Source of the DNA: Vibrio owensii CAIM 1854 = LMG 25443
Lineage (GTDB): Bacteria > Pseudomonadota > Gammaproteobacteria > Enterobacterales > Vibrionaceae
Length of the DNA: 64,000 bases
Assembly (NCBI RefSeq): GCF_000817815.1
Contig: NZ_JPRD01000068.1
Location: 51,865-115,864 of the forward strand
Direction of reading: 5' to 3'
Under the pieces are notes generated by a model. It did not search any database. It saw only the letters and a program-made list of their open reading frames with translations, and had not been told where the DNA came from. Position numbers and translations under genes: made by a program. Shown here in pieces: positions 45,148 through 54,556 of this stretch (position 1 is the first letter of the stretch; every line of letters begins with the position of its first letter).

Positions 45148-45633
45148 ATGTTCAAAAACAAGCACTTTATTATCGCTCTGTTGATCGCCCCAATTCTGTC
45201 TTTAATCGCTTATTTCGGTACAGACATGGCTCTGAGTGAGAAACCTCATGCCGCTAAAGAAGGGGAAAGCTACAAACTGGCCAGCAAGTCGAATTGCCGT
45301 TATACCAGTGGCTTGTGTGATATGGAGAATGGCGACTTTAAAGTGAAGTTTCGCTCAGAAAAGCTGACTCAAGATAGCCTAGAGCTATCTTTACACGCGG
45401 CTTATCCACTGGAAGGAGTGAAGCTTTCAGTCGTGGATAGCCAAGAGCAAAACGCACAGCCAATTGACATGAAACCAGCGGATCAAGCCGGACAAAACTG
45501 GACCATCACTTTACCTAAGCCAGCTTCAGCAGAAAGTTGGTTACGTGTTGCGATTCAATCTGATGGCACGCTCTATTACGGTGAAACGCAAACGGCGTTT
45601 GTGAAATACGAAACCCTGTTTACGGACAAATAA
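45148..45633 (+). CDS. Membrane-anchored protein of unknown function
   Basis: I do not recognise this 161-residue protein by name. It has an N-terminal hydrophobic helix (about 7-27) that is a signal anchor or uncleaved signal peptide. A periplasmic domain follows with two cysteines close together (NCRYTSGLCDMENGDFKV near 49-66) that could form a disulfide. The domain appears beta-rich and immunoglobulin-like (FRSEKLTQDSLELSLHA, later WLRVAIQSDG). It sits right after the symporter, and a terminator lies between the two. Conserved small proteins occur at this place in other vibrios, which suggests but does not prove a link to transport. Confidence 0.75.
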   Translation: MFKNKHFIIALLIAPILSLIAYFGTDMALSEKPHAAKEGESYKLASKSNCRYTSGLCDMENGDFKVKFRSEKLTQDSLELSLHAAYPLEGVKLSVVDSQEQNAQPIDMKPADQAGQNWTITLPKPASAESWLRVAIQSDGTLYYGETQTAFVKYETLFTDK

Positions 45634-45728
45634 CTTACCTGCTCCATAAGGCTTGAAGACGCATTTGAGCCGACCTTATCTCGCGAAAGAATACCGAGCT
45701 TAATTGTAGGGATTGAGCTCTCCCACTT

Positions 45729-45764
45729 CAGCCGATACTGAGTCCGAGTATCGGCTTTTTTTGT
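45729..45764 (+). terminator. Terminator after the unknown membrane protein gene
   Basis: AGCCGATACT/AGTATCGGCT stem and seven Ts, about 95 bases after the stop. Confidence 0.92.
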
Positions 45765-45811
45765 TGTGTTATTTCCTCAAAAAAGCTGTGGTTGCTAATC
45801 GACAATTAATT

Positions 45812-45830
45812 GATAATAATTATCATTATC
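45812..45830 (+). promoter_or_regulatory. Fur box upstream of the fagA-like gene and fumC
   Basis: The 19-base site matches 17 positions of the Fur consensus GATAATGATAATCATTATC. It ends 18 bases before the first start codon. Confidence 0.9.
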
Positions 45831-45848
45831 TTAAGTATCGAGGTAACT

Positions 45849-46229
45849 ATGGACAGCAGCCAAGCCATCTACAACGCCTTTTTTAAAGCGCAAGACCGAT
45901 TCCTTCATGTGTATGCGCCAAGCGGCTTCGAACCCGATGTGATCCATGATTACATCCATTGGGGTATGGTGCTGTCGTCCATCTACGATCACGATGCAGA
46001 GCACGAAAACCTGTTGCTGTGCGAGCTGTATTTGCGCCAAGTCTACTTCCATCTACTCGACGCGATTCAAGACCCTACTCGTAGTCGCATCTTCCGCCGA
46101 GTCTGCCTCGATTCCATTCACACTCCGCTACTTTGTCTCAAACGCTACTACTACCAGTTTGAGGATGGCGATGTGAAATTTCTCTCATTACAACAACAAT
46201 TACGTCTGATACAGACGCCACTCGATTAA
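45849..46229 (+). CDS. FagA-like small protein upstream of fumC
   Basis: This 126-residue cytoplasmic protein is mostly helical and rich in Tyr, His, Leu and Arg, without a signal peptide or known motif. I do not recognise a fold. In Pseudomonas aeruginosa the gene before the Fur-regulated fumC is fagA (Fur-associated gene), and position, size and the Fur box make this a likely counterpart; I infer this from context, not from alignment. ATG 45849 follows GAGGT with a short spacer; an upstream in-frame start would lie inside the Fur box. fumC begins 16 bases after the stop, so the two form an operon. Confidence 0.78.
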   Translation: MDSSQAIYNAFFKAQDRFLHVYAPSGFEPDVIHDYIHWGMVLSSIYDHDAEHENLLLCELYLRQVYFHLLDAIQDPTRSRIFRRVCLDSIHTPLLCLKRYYYQFEDGDVKFLSLQQQLRLIQTPLD

Positions 46230-46245
46230 ACAAAAGGAACCTACC

Positions 46246-47631
46246 ATGACCACGGAATTCCGTATCGAAGCGGACAGCATGGGCGAAGTCAAAGTCCCTG
46301 CGAACGCTTTGTATCAAGCCCAAACTCAACGCGCTGTCGATAACTTTGCTTTCAGCAAACACACCATGCCGACAGGGTTTATTCAAGCACTCGCTCACAT
46401 CAAACAAACCGCAGCGCTTACCAATGCTCAACTTGGCCTGCTAGAAGGTGATATTGCCAATGCCATCGCTGATGCCGCGCAAGCCATCATTGATGGTAAA
46501 CACATCGATCAATTCCCTATCGATGTATTCCAAACTGGCTCGGGCACCAGTTCCAACATGAATGCCAACGAAGTGATTGCAACATTGGCATCTGAGCACC
46601 TAGGCGGAACGGTCAATCCAAATGATCACGTCAACATGGGTCAAAGCAGTAACGACGTAGTGCCTACTGCGATTCAAGTTAGCTCGGCAATTGCGATTGA
46701 AAAACAGCTACTGCCTGCACTGTCCCACCTAAGTGAAACACTAGAGACTAAGCAGCAAGCTCTGAAAGATGTAGTGAAAACAGGTCGTACGCACCTCATG
46801 GATGCGATGCCAATTACCTTCGCTCAAGAGCTTGGTGGTTGGCAGTTCCAAATCGAACACGCTAAACAAGCCATCGAACAAACACTGCCAGCAGTGAAAG
46901 CGTTAGCTCAAGGCGGAACAGCGGTGGGTACAGGGATCAACGCCGATCCACGCTTCGCCGATCTTTTTGCCGATAACCTAACGCAATCAACGCGCATAGA
47001 GTTTGCTTCAAGCAAAAACTTCTTCTTCAATCTCAGCAGTCAGGATGCGATCGTCGCCCTATCGGGACAGCTCAAAACAGCAGCAGTTGCGATCATGAAG
47101 ATCGCAAACGATCTTCGCTGGATGAACTCAGGTCCACTAGCAGGCTTAGGTGAAATCGAACTGCAAGGCTTACAACCGGGCTCTTCTATCATGCCGGGCA
47201 AAGTGAACCCTGTGATTCCAGAAGCAGCAGCCATGGCGTCGGCACAAGTGATTGGGAACGACGCGACCATTACCGTTGCAGGTCAATCGGGTAACTTCCA
47301 ACTTAACGTGATGCTACCAGTGATAGCTCACAATGTATTAGAAAGCATTGAACTGCTATCGAACAGCGCCGTTGCTTTGGCAGACAAAGCCATTGCGACG
47401 TTTGAAGTGCGCCAAGACAACCTTGATGTTGCACTGGCGAAGAACCCAATTCTGGTCACCGCACTTAACCCTGTGATTGGCTACCTAAAAGCAGCGGAAG
47501 TGGCGAAGAAAGCCTACAAACAAGGTCGCGCTATCATTGATGTAGCGGAAGAAGAAACGGACTTAGATCGTGCCACATTAGAAAGATTGCTCGATCCAAC
47601 CAAACTGACTCAAGGCGGCGTTGCAGAATAA
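46246..47631 (+). CDS. fumC: Class II fumarate hydratase FumC
   Basis: FumC interconverts fumarate and malate without an iron-sulfur cluster, so it works under iron limitation or oxidative stress. The 461-residue protein has the superfamily loop GSSIMPGKVNP (near 315), the GSGTSSNMNANEV and NDHVNMGQSSND segments, and GRTHLMDAMP. These motifs separate it from AspA at 36.3 kb. AAGGA precedes the ATG. It is cotranscribed with the FagA-like gene under a Fur box and converges on the crbS-like gene over a strong terminator. Confidence 0.97.
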   Translation: MTTEFRIEADSMGEVKVPANALYQAQTQRAVDNFAFSKHTMPTGFIQALAHIKQTAALTNAQLGLLEGDIANAIADAAQAIIDGKHIDQFPIDVFQTGSGTSSNMNANEVIATLASEHLGGTVNPNDHVNMGQSSNDVVPTAIQVSSAIAIEKQLLPALSHLSETLETKQQALKDVVKTGRTHLMDAMPITFAQELGGWQFQIEHAKQAIEQTLPAVKALAQGGTAVGTGINADPRFADLFADNLTQSTRIEFASSKNFFFNLSSQDAIVALSGQLKTAAVAIMKIANDLRWMNSGPLAGLGEIELQGLQPGSSIMPGKVNPVIPEAAAMASAQVIGNDATITVAGQSGNFQLNVMLPVIAHNVLESIELLSNSAVALADKAIATFEVRQDNLDVALAKNPILVTALNPVIGYLKAAEVAKKAYKQGRAIIDVAEEETDLDRATLERLLDPTKLTQGGVAE

Positions 47632-47658
47632 GCCACCGACCGATCACCCCCTTAAAGC

Positions 47659-47689
47659 AAAAGACCTCCAATCGGAGGTCTTTTTTTTC
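47659..47689. terminator. Terminator between fumC and the crbS-like gene
   Basis: AAGACCTCC/GGAGGTCTT stem with a 4-base loop and eight Ts on the plus strand; an A run allows some use on the minus strand. Confidence 0.93.
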
Positions 47690-50600
47690 TAGGCGACTCG
47701 ATTGAGTACCGAACGTAATTTCAAAGGTTTCACCGGTTTGGCGATAAAACTGAACCCATTGGCTTTAATGCCTTCCATCATGTCATCGGTTCGATCGGCA
47801 CTGATGATCACCCCTTCAAAGCGATTACCCAGACGCAAGCGGCATTGCTGCAACACTTCTAATCCTGTTCGACCATTGTCTAAACGATAATCGGAGAAAA
47901 TCACATCCGGCAGCCAATCGTCTTCGATCGCTTTCAGACTCTCAACGATGTCGGTCGCAATGCGAATATCACAGCCCCAGCGTGAGAGTAGATTTTCCAT
48001 TCCAACCAGAATGTCTGGCTCATTATCGACACACAGTACACGAATATGACTTAAATCGGATTGTGCACTCTTCACAGCTCTGACTGCCGGAATGTGCACC
48101 TTCTCTGCCTTATCTAAGGTAATCGAGAATACGCTGCCTTGACCAAACCAAGAACGCATCGAGATTTCATGCCCTAGTACTTGAGCAATACCTTTCGAAA
48201 TAGCCAAGCCTAACCCTAAACCTTGGTCAGAACGCACTTGAGTACCACGATTAAACTCTTCGAAGATCTCTTGTTGCTTCTCTTCTTCGATACCCATCCC
48301 GTTATCCCACACATCAATACGCACTCGCCCTTGCACACGACGCACTCCGAGCGCCACTTTGCCATTTGGGCTATAACGGAACGCATTGGTAAGAAAGTTC
48401 TGTACCACACGGCGCAGCAATTTCGGGTCAGACTTCACCATCAAAGACGATGGGATCATGGTGAACTCAATGCCTTGTTGTTTCGCTAGTGCGCTAAATT
48501 CCGCATTCAAGTTAGCTAATACATCATTGACCGCAAAGCCATGCACATTGACGTCCAACTTGCCCGATTCCAAACGCGAAATATCCAGCAAGTCGCCAAT
48601 CAAATCTTCCGCCGCCCCTAATGCACTCTCAATGTGGGTCGACAGCTTTTGGGTTTCACTGTCTTTGGCAACTTCCGACAACGAAGAAGCAAACAGACGA
48701 GCGGCATTCAGCGGCTGCATCAAGTCATGGCTTACCGCGGCTAAGAAGCGCGACTTGGATTGTGACTCATGCTCAGAGCGTTGCGTCGCTGCCACCAGTT
48801 GTTTGTTCAGTTGTTCCAATTCACGAGTACGAGCACGAACGCGCTCTTCTAGTGTCTCATTAGCGTCTTTCAGAGCTTGCTCCGCATCGCGGAATACAGT
48901 TATATCGGTAAAGCTCATCACGAAGCCACCACCTGGCATTGGGTTACCTTGCACTTCAATTACGCGACCATCAGGACGCACACGGGAAGAGGTATGTCGC
49001 GTGCCTTGCTCAAGGTGATAAACGCGGCGACGAACGTGGTCTTCAGGGTCACCCGGACCACATAAACCTTGCTCAGCATTATGACGAATCACATCCGCAA
49101 TCGGACGCCCGACCTGAATCAAACCCGGCGGGAAAACAAATAACTCCAGATAACGTTGGTTCCACGCCACCAGCCTTAGTTGCTTGTCGACCACTGCGAT
49201 GCCTTGCCCAATGTGTTCAATCGCACCTTGCAATAAACCACGGCTGAAATCGTACAGCTCTGAGGCTTCATCAACGATGGTCGCCACTTCCTCAAGTTGC
49301 ATGTTTCTGCCCTGCAAAGCAGAAGTAAGTACTAACTTAGCTGAAGAGGCACCAAACACACCGGCAAGTACGCGCTCGGTGTGTCGAATTAAGGTAGAGG
49401 GAGCTTGTTGATTGGGAAGTAGCTCTTCGCGTTGCTGACTCCAATAGGTTTGAAAAGCAGATTTCACTCGCGTGCGTCCGACAAATCGTGACGCTAACAT
49501 CTCCAGTTCACTGACCGTCACACGGCTCTGATACAAGCTGATGTTTTCACTCTCAGGCAACGGCGTACCAACGAATGACGCCGATTGTAAGCGTTCACTT
49601 ATGCTTGGGCGCGTAGCTAGTGATACCGCGACAAAACACGCGGTATTTGCCACTACACTGAGGATCATGCCCCAGTCAGAAACAGCAATACCAAAGCCTG
49701 CCAATAAATCAGGCGGAGTGATCAACCAAATCAGCAAGTTGTTGCTTGCATCACCCGCCAGCATGTCGGTTTGGCTCATTAAAGTAATCAACCAAATGGT
49801 GAACCCCACCAGCAAACCAACATACACGCCTTTCTTGTTGCCCTGACGCCAGTACATACCGCCAAGCAGAGACGGAGCGAACTGAGTAATTGCTGCAAAC
49901 GAGAGAAAACCTATCGCAGAGAGTGAGTGGATACTATCTAAAGCCTGATAAAAGCCCCACGCACCAATCAAAAGAAGCAGAATAAGCCCGCGACGTATAC
50001 GTAATAACAACGTAGAGAAGTGATGATGATTGCGTTTTGATAACTTCATCCGGCGCAGAATCAGCGGCATCACCAAATCGTTAGATACCATGATCGCTAA
50101 GGCAATGGTCGAGACGATGACCATGCCGCTTGCCGCAGAAGTACCACCTAAAAATGCCAGCAAGGCGATGTCATTCGCGCCCACCGCCATCGGCACACTG
50201 ATCACGTACGTATCGGCAGGACTGCCACTCAACAGGCTTTGCCCTACCCACGCGATTGGCAGAACGAAAATGCCCATCAGAATCAGATACAGTGGGAATA
50301 GCCAACGCGCGACGTGTAAGTCTTGCGCGCGTTCATTCTCAACCACCATGGTATGGAATTGACGTGGCAAACAGACAATCGCCAACATGGTCAGAATGGT
50401 ATGAATCAGCAAGGTCGGAATGTTAGGGGACTCATAGGTTTCAGCAGCGATATCAGCGAGGTGGAAGCTCTCGGTATCCATCGCGAGCCAAACAATAAAC
50501 ACGCCCACCACTAAAAACGCCACCAACTTGAGCACTGATTCAAACGCAATCGCCATCATCATGCCGCGGTGATGTTCGGTGTTATCGATATGACGCGTAC

Positions 50601-51120
50601 CAAACAGCATGGTGAAGATCGCCATCGCCCCGACCACAAACCAAGACACACTGTAGTTTTGATAACTGAGATCAGATGCTAAATCTGGCGCGATGATCTC
50701 CAATCCCATGGTGATGCCGCGCAACTGCAAAGCGATATACGGAAGAATGCCTGCCACCGCGATTAAGGTGACAACTACTGCCAAGCCTTGCGATTTACCA
50801 TAGCGGGCGGCAATGAAATCGGCAATGGAGGTGATGTGCTCGCGCTTGGCAATCAAGATCAGCCGAGCGAGGACGCGCCAGCCGATGGTAAATACGATGA
50901 TCGGCGCGATATAGATGGGTAGGAAGGACCAAGGATTGTTGCTCGCCTGTCCGACCGTGCCGTAGAAGGTCCACGACGTACAGTACACCGCAATCGACAA
51001 ACTGTAGATCCATGGTCGCCAACGCGCTAACCATCTCTTTTGTTTGTCACCGTACCAAGCGATTAAAAACAGGATTCCCAAATACGCCAAAGAAACGGGA
51101 ATCACTAGCCATCCTTGCAT
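47689..51120 (-). CDS. crbS: Transporter-linked hybrid sensor histidine kinase, CrbS-like
   Basis: This 1143-residue protein combines a sodium:solute symporter-type membrane domain (about 13 helices, residues 1-500) and a linker with a STAC-like region. A PAS domain (about 630-740), a coiled coil and a HisKA H-box SHDLMQPLNAARLF follow. It continues with an HATPase core (DNGMGIEEEKQ, GLGLGLAISKG) and a C-terminal receiver domain with Asp in FSDYRLDNG. In Vibrio cholerae the same architecture is CrbS, which with CrbR activates acs. The start ATG 51120 has AAAGGA six bases upstream; a longer frame to 51189 would cross the terminator of the neighbouring gene. The symporter-like domain may sense or move acetate. 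Confidence 0.9.
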   Translation of the reverse strand: MQGWLVIPVSLAYLGILFLIAWYGDKQKRWLARWRPWIYSLSIAVYCTSWTFYGTVGQASNNPWSFLPIYIAPIIVFTIGWRVLARLILIAKREHITSIADFIAARYGKSQGLAVVVTLIAVAGILPYIALQLRGITMGLEIIAPDLASDLSYQNYSVSWFVVGAMAIFTMLFGTRHIDNTEHHRGMMMAIAFESVLKLVAFLVVGVFIVWLAMDTESFHLADIAAETYESPNIPTLLIHTILTMLAIVCLPRQFHTMVVENERAQDLHVARWLFPLYLILMGIFVLPIAWVGQSLLSGSPADTYVISVPMAVGANDIALLAFLGGTSAASGMVIVSTIALAIMVSNDLVMPLILRRMKLSKRNHHHFSTLLLRIRRGLILLLLIGAWGFYQALDSIHSLSAIGFLSFAAITQFAPSLLGGMYWRQGNKKGVYVGLLVGFTIWLITLMSQTDMLAGDASNNLLIWLITPPDLLAGFGIAVSDWGMILSVVANTACFVAVSLATRPSISERLQSASFVGTPLPESENISLYQSRVTVSELEMLASRFVGRTRVKSAFQTYWSQQREELLPNQQAPSTLIRHTERVLAGVFGASSAKLVLTSALQGRNMQLEEVATIVDEASELYDFSRGLLQGAIEHIGQGIAVVDKQLRLVAWNQRYLELFVFPPGLIQVGRPIADVIRHNAEQGLCGPGDPEDHVRRRVYHLEQGTRHTSSRVRPDGRVIEVQGNPMPGGGFVMSFTDITVFRDAEQALKDANETLEERVRARTRELEQLNKQLVAATQRSEHESQSKSRFLAAVSHDLMQPLNAARLFASSLSEVAKDSETQKLSTHIESALGAAEDLIGDLLDISRLESGKLDVNVHGFAVNDVLANLNAEFSALAKQQGIEFTMIPSSLMVKSDPKLLRRVVQNFLTNAFRYSPNGKVALGVRRVQGRVRIDVWDNGMGIEEEKQQEIFEEFNRGTQVRSDQGLGLGLAISKGIAQVLGHEISMRSWFGQGSVFSITLDKAEKVHIPAVRAVKSAQSDLSHIRVLCVDNEPDILVGMENLLSRWGCDIRIATDIVESLKAIEDDWLPDVIFSDYRLDNGRTGLEVLQQCRLRLGNRFEGVIISADRTDDMMEGIKANGFSFIAKPVKPLKLRSVLNRVA

Positions 51121-51175
51121 CCGATATCCTTTCTTACTTTTCTTGCCTTTCTTGCTGTTTTTAAAGCAAGGAATA

Positions 51176-51205
51176 AAAAACCTCTCCATAAGGGAGAGGT
51201 TTCAT
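51176..51205 (-). terminator. Terminator of the HcaT-like permease gene
   Basis: Minus-strand AACCTCTCC/GGAGAGGTT hairpin followed by six Ts. It lies between that gene and the crbS-like start. Confidence 0.9.
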
Positions 51206-51262
51206 TTAACACTGCTTTCACAACAGAGACAAAGGTTAGTTTTTAATCTCTGTCACAGAAGC

Positions 51263-52453
51263 TTAATTCTGTGCTTCGGGCGCATTGGCTGAGAGATCAA
51301 CCACATGACTTTCATCATTTTGAGGATCAACTTTGATAAACAGTGCAATAAAGCCCATCGCCGCCATCAACCAGAAGATATTCGCACCCCAGTGCTCGTA
51401 GCCCCAACCACTGATCACTGTCATCAAGGCGATAAACGCACCCAGTGGAATTGCGTTATATAGTGCCTGCAATGCCACCATCTTGTTCTCTGCTGAGTTC
51501 TGGATGTATTGAATGGCAGCAATGTGCGCCATTGCAAACGTCACGCCGTGAAGCATTTGCACTACCACCAACGCCAAAATAGAGGTCGTAGACGCAGTCA
51601 TGCCCCAACGTAGCATCACACCACCAGCAGCAACCACAAACAGAGTGCGCAAAGACCAGCCTGCGAATAGACGCTTACTCAGAGCAAACACAGCAACTTC
51701 AGCTGCCACGCCCAAGCTCCACAAGTAACCAATCACATCTTCTGAATGACCAGCCGCTTTCCAGTGAATCGCGCTAAAACCGTAGTACGCCGCATGGCTG
51801 CCTTGGATTAACGCCATCAACACAAGGAACTTCACGACTGGTTTATCCGTCAGCAACGCTGAGAGTTTTGGACGCTCAGAGTGTTGACCATCACGTGTCA
51901 CTGGCATTGGATTGGTGTTACGCATTGCAAACAAGAGCGAGATAAACACACCGATCATCGCCGTGTACAAAATCATGTCCGAGCCAAACTCTGCCACCAA
52001 GTAACCCACCACAGTCGAGCCTGCAATAAAGGCAACCGAGCCCCACAAACGGGTACGACCGTAATCGAGCATTTTCAAACGAGCGTAGTAGTTCGCCATC
52101 GCATCAGACAGAGGCACGACAGGACCACAACACAAGTTGAACAAGACGGTGGCAAGCGCCATTAACCAGAAGTTGCCGCCAGTGAAAAAGTGGAAACCAA
52201 CAAATATAAGGGCAGCAAAGCTCAACCAGCGTAATGCAGGCATAAGGTGTTCGACTTTATGCAAACGTGGGGTAAGTACCATGTTCGCCACACAGCGCGT
52301 CGCTAAACCTAGACCCACTAACAGACCAATATCTGTTGGAGAAACGCCCTGCTCTTTAAACCACAACGACCAAAATGGCAGATACACGCCATACGCAAAA
52401 AAGAATCCGAGAAAGTACTGGGAAATCCAGCCATACGGAGAGGGTTTCAACAT
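51263..52453 (-). CDS. MFS permease of the HcaT (3-phenylpropionate transporter) type
   Basis: This 397-residue major facilitator protein has twelve helices and the HcaT/nucleoside-H+ group pattern at its start (GWISQYFLGFFFAYGVYLPFWSLWF) and in the LWGSVAFIAGS segment. The family includes the E. coli phenylpropionate carrier, but the substrate here is unknown. I use ATG 52453, eight bases after AGGA; ATG 52462 and 52477 lie on or before that site. It is upstream of crbS-like on the same strand, with a terminator between, and diverges from the CBS/DUF294 gene. Confidence 0.85.
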   Translation of the reverse strand: MLKPSPYGWISQYFLGFFFAYGVYLPFWSLWFKEQGVSPTDIGLLVGLGLATRCVANMVLTPRLHKVEHLMPALRWLSFAALIFVGFHFFTGGNFWLMALATVLFNLCCGPVVPLSDAMANYYARLKMLDYGRTRLWGSVAFIAGSTVVGYLVAEFGSDMILYTAMIGVFISLLFAMRNTNPMPVTRDGQHSERPKLSALLTDKPVVKFLVLMALIQGSHAAYYGFSAIHWKAAGHSEDVIGYLWSLGVAAEVAVFALSKRLFAGWSLRTLFVVAAGGVMLRWGMTASTTSILALVVVQMLHGVTFAMAHIAAIQYIQNSAENKMVALQALYNAIPLGAFIALMTVISGWGYEHWGANIFWLMAAMGFIALFIKVDPQNDESHVVDLSANAPEAQN

Positions 52454-52694
52454 CACTGACATCCTAAAAAACGACAAAAACTAACGACTTCCGCCACGTA
52501 AACGTTTGGGACGCGGAATTATGGATCGCAATGCGTAATAGAAAAAGGGAAGAATCGGCAACTTACCGTTTCCTCAATGGCACAGGGTCTCGAAATGCAA
52601 AATTAGATTGTGACGATTTAGACCAAAGTCGTCTGGCTTCGGCAGGGAAATTTGTCAGACTTAGAATGTGTTCCCACCAAATTTAGGTGCTCTC

Positions 52695-54521
52695 ATGCCT
52701 GACAAATTTAATATGCAATCTCCACCGTTCGACCGCTTGACTGACGCACAGCAAAATCGACTGCGCTCGTCTCTTGATGTGGCGTACTACCGAACGCGAG
52801 ATGTCATTTTAGCTTGTGGGCAAGACAACCCTCACCTGCACGTGCTGATTAAAGGCGCTGTAGAAGAACGCTCAAAAGATCAAGACGAAGTGTTTGCTCA
52901 CTACGCTAACGACGACATGTTTGATGTGCGGTCTTTGTTTGAAGAAAGCGTACGCCATCAGTATGTAGCACTGGAAGATACCCTCTCGTATTTGCTACCG
53001 AAAGAAGTGTTTCTTGAGCTGTATAACGAGAACGGACAGTTCGCTGCCTACTTCGATAACAACTTATCCAAACGCCAAGCCCTCATTGAAGCGGCTCAAC
53101 AGCAGCAAAACCTTGCGGAATTCATTCTGACTAAAGTCGATAGCAGCATCTATCATCCACCGATGCTATTAGCACCTGATATGCCAATTAATCAGGTCAC
53201 TAAAACACTTAAAGACAATGGCATTGATGCCGCTTTGGTTCAGCTTAACCAAGATGACCCACGCCTAGAGCAATATCCATCGGCGCATCCCTACGCGATA
53301 GTGACGCGAACCAATATGCTCCATGCCGTGATGCTTGACGACCACCCACTCGATACACCAGTGAGTGAGATCGCAACCTTCCCTGTTTATCACGTGGATG
53401 ATGGTGACTTCTTGTTTAACGCCATGATCACCATGACGCGCAACCGCATGAAGCGTCTAATGGTGTGCGAAGGCAATCACGCGGTCGGTATGCTGGATAT
53501 GACGCAAATCCTCAGTGCGTTCTCCACTCACTCACACGTACTGACACTCAGCATAGCGCGAGCAACCAGCGTGGAAGAGTTAGCCCTTGCTTCCAATCGA
53601 CAGCGTCAGTTGGTGGATAGCTTGCTGACCAACGGCATCCGCACTCGCTTCATCATGGAGCTGATATCTGCTGTAAATGAACAAATCATCGAAAAAGCGT
53701 TTGAGCTTGTGGTGCCACCAGCACTGCACGATCACTGTTGTCTGATTGTTCTTGGCTCGGAAGGTCGTGGAGAGCAAATCCTCAAAACCGATCAAGACAA
53801 CGCACTGATCATCCAAGATGGGCTGGAATGGGAACATTGCTCCGAAGTCATGCAAACCCTCACTCACACCTTGCAGCAACTGGGCTATCCACTCTGCCCA
53901 GGCAAAGTCATGGTTAACAATCCGAAGTGGGTTCGAACGCAGCAAGACTGGATTAAAACGCTCGATGGTTGGATTGCCAAAGCGCAGCCAGAACAAATCA
54001 TGGATTTAGCCATCTTCAGTGACGCTCATGCGGTCGCAGGCAATCGAGAGTTGCTCACGCCTATCGCCGAGCACCTTAGAGACAGCATGAAAGATCGTAT
54101 GTTGATTCTGTCCGATTTCACTCGTCCTGCTCTGCAATTTTCCGTGCCTCTTACTCTGTTTGGTAACGTAAAAAGTGCTAAAGATGGGCTAGATATTAAG
54201 CGCGGTGGCATTTTCCCTATCGTACATGGTATTCGCACCTTGGCATTGGAATACGCGATTGAAGAGAAGAACACCTTCGAGCGTATCGAAGCACTGAGAA
54301 ACAAGCGCATCTTAGAACCAGAAACCGCCGATAACCTCAATGAGGCACTGAAGCTGTTCTTCAAGATCCGTTTGAACCAGCAATTGAGTAAGCAAGAAGC
54401 ACTGAACAACATCGACATCAAACAGTTAGACAGGACAGAACGAGACTTGCTACGCCACAGCTTACATGTGGTGAAGAAGTTTAAGCAGTTCTTAGGCTTC
54501 CATTATCAAATCCGTGATTAG
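52695..54521 (+). CDS. CBS/DUF294 nucleotidyltransferase-like signalling protein
   Basis: This 608-residue cytoplasmic protein has four parts: a cyclic-nucleotide-binding-like N-terminal domain (about 1-130), a CBS pair (about 150-290), a GlnD-like nucleotidyltransferase domain (DUF294, about 310-450) and a helical C-terminal domain (about 460-605). The nucleotidyltransferase motif is intact: LGSEGRGEQ followed by KTDQDNAL, giving GS and DxD-type metal-binding residues. This suggests an active enzyme, perhaps one that modifies a protein, as GlnD does. It precedes a DEDDh exonuclease by 35 bases and lies in the acs/crbS region. I use ATG 52695 with AGGTG upstream. The function is unknown. Confidence 0.83.
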   Translation: MPDKFNMQSPPFDRLTDAQQNRLRSSLDVAYYRTRDVILACGQDNPHLHVLIKGAVEERSKDQDEVFAHYANDDMFDVRSLFEESVRHQYVALEDTLSYLLPKEVFLELYNENGQFAAYFDNNLSKRQALIEAAQQQQNLAEFILTKVDSSIYHPPMLLAPDMPINQVTKTLKDNGIDAALVQLNQDDPRLEQYPSAHPYAIVTRTNMLHAVMLDDHPLDTPVSEIATFPVYHVDDGDFLFNAMITMTRNRMKRLMVCEGNHAVGMLDMTQILSAFSTHSHVLTLSIARATSVEELALASNRQRQLVDSLLTNGIRTRFIMELISAVNEQIIEKAFELVVPPALHDHCCLIVLGSEGRGEQILKTDQDNALIIQDGLEWEHCSEVMQTLTHTLQQLGYPLCPGKVMVNNPKWVRTQQDWIKTLDGWIAKAQPEQIMDLAIFSDAHAVAGNRELLTPIAEHLRDSMKDRMLILSDFTRPALQFSVPLTLFGNVKSAKDGLDIKRGGIFPIVHGIRTLALEYAIEEKNTFERIEALRNKRILEPETADNLNEALKLFFKIRLNQQLSKQEALNNIDIKQLDRTERDLLRHSLHVVKKFKQFLGFHYQIRD

Positions 54522-54556
54522 AGTCTTTTAGGCAAATAAGACGAGAGGTAACAGGG

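Noticed and set aside
48386..49018. A 210-codon open frame on the plus strand inside the crbS-like gene
   Set aside because: It lies opposite the kinase core, shows no domain, has no ribosome-binding site, and follows from the codon bias of the real gene.
53928..53945. A tRNA T-loop-like GGTTCGAAC sequence
   Set aside because: It lies inside the CBS/DUF294 coding frame with no acceptor or D stem around it.
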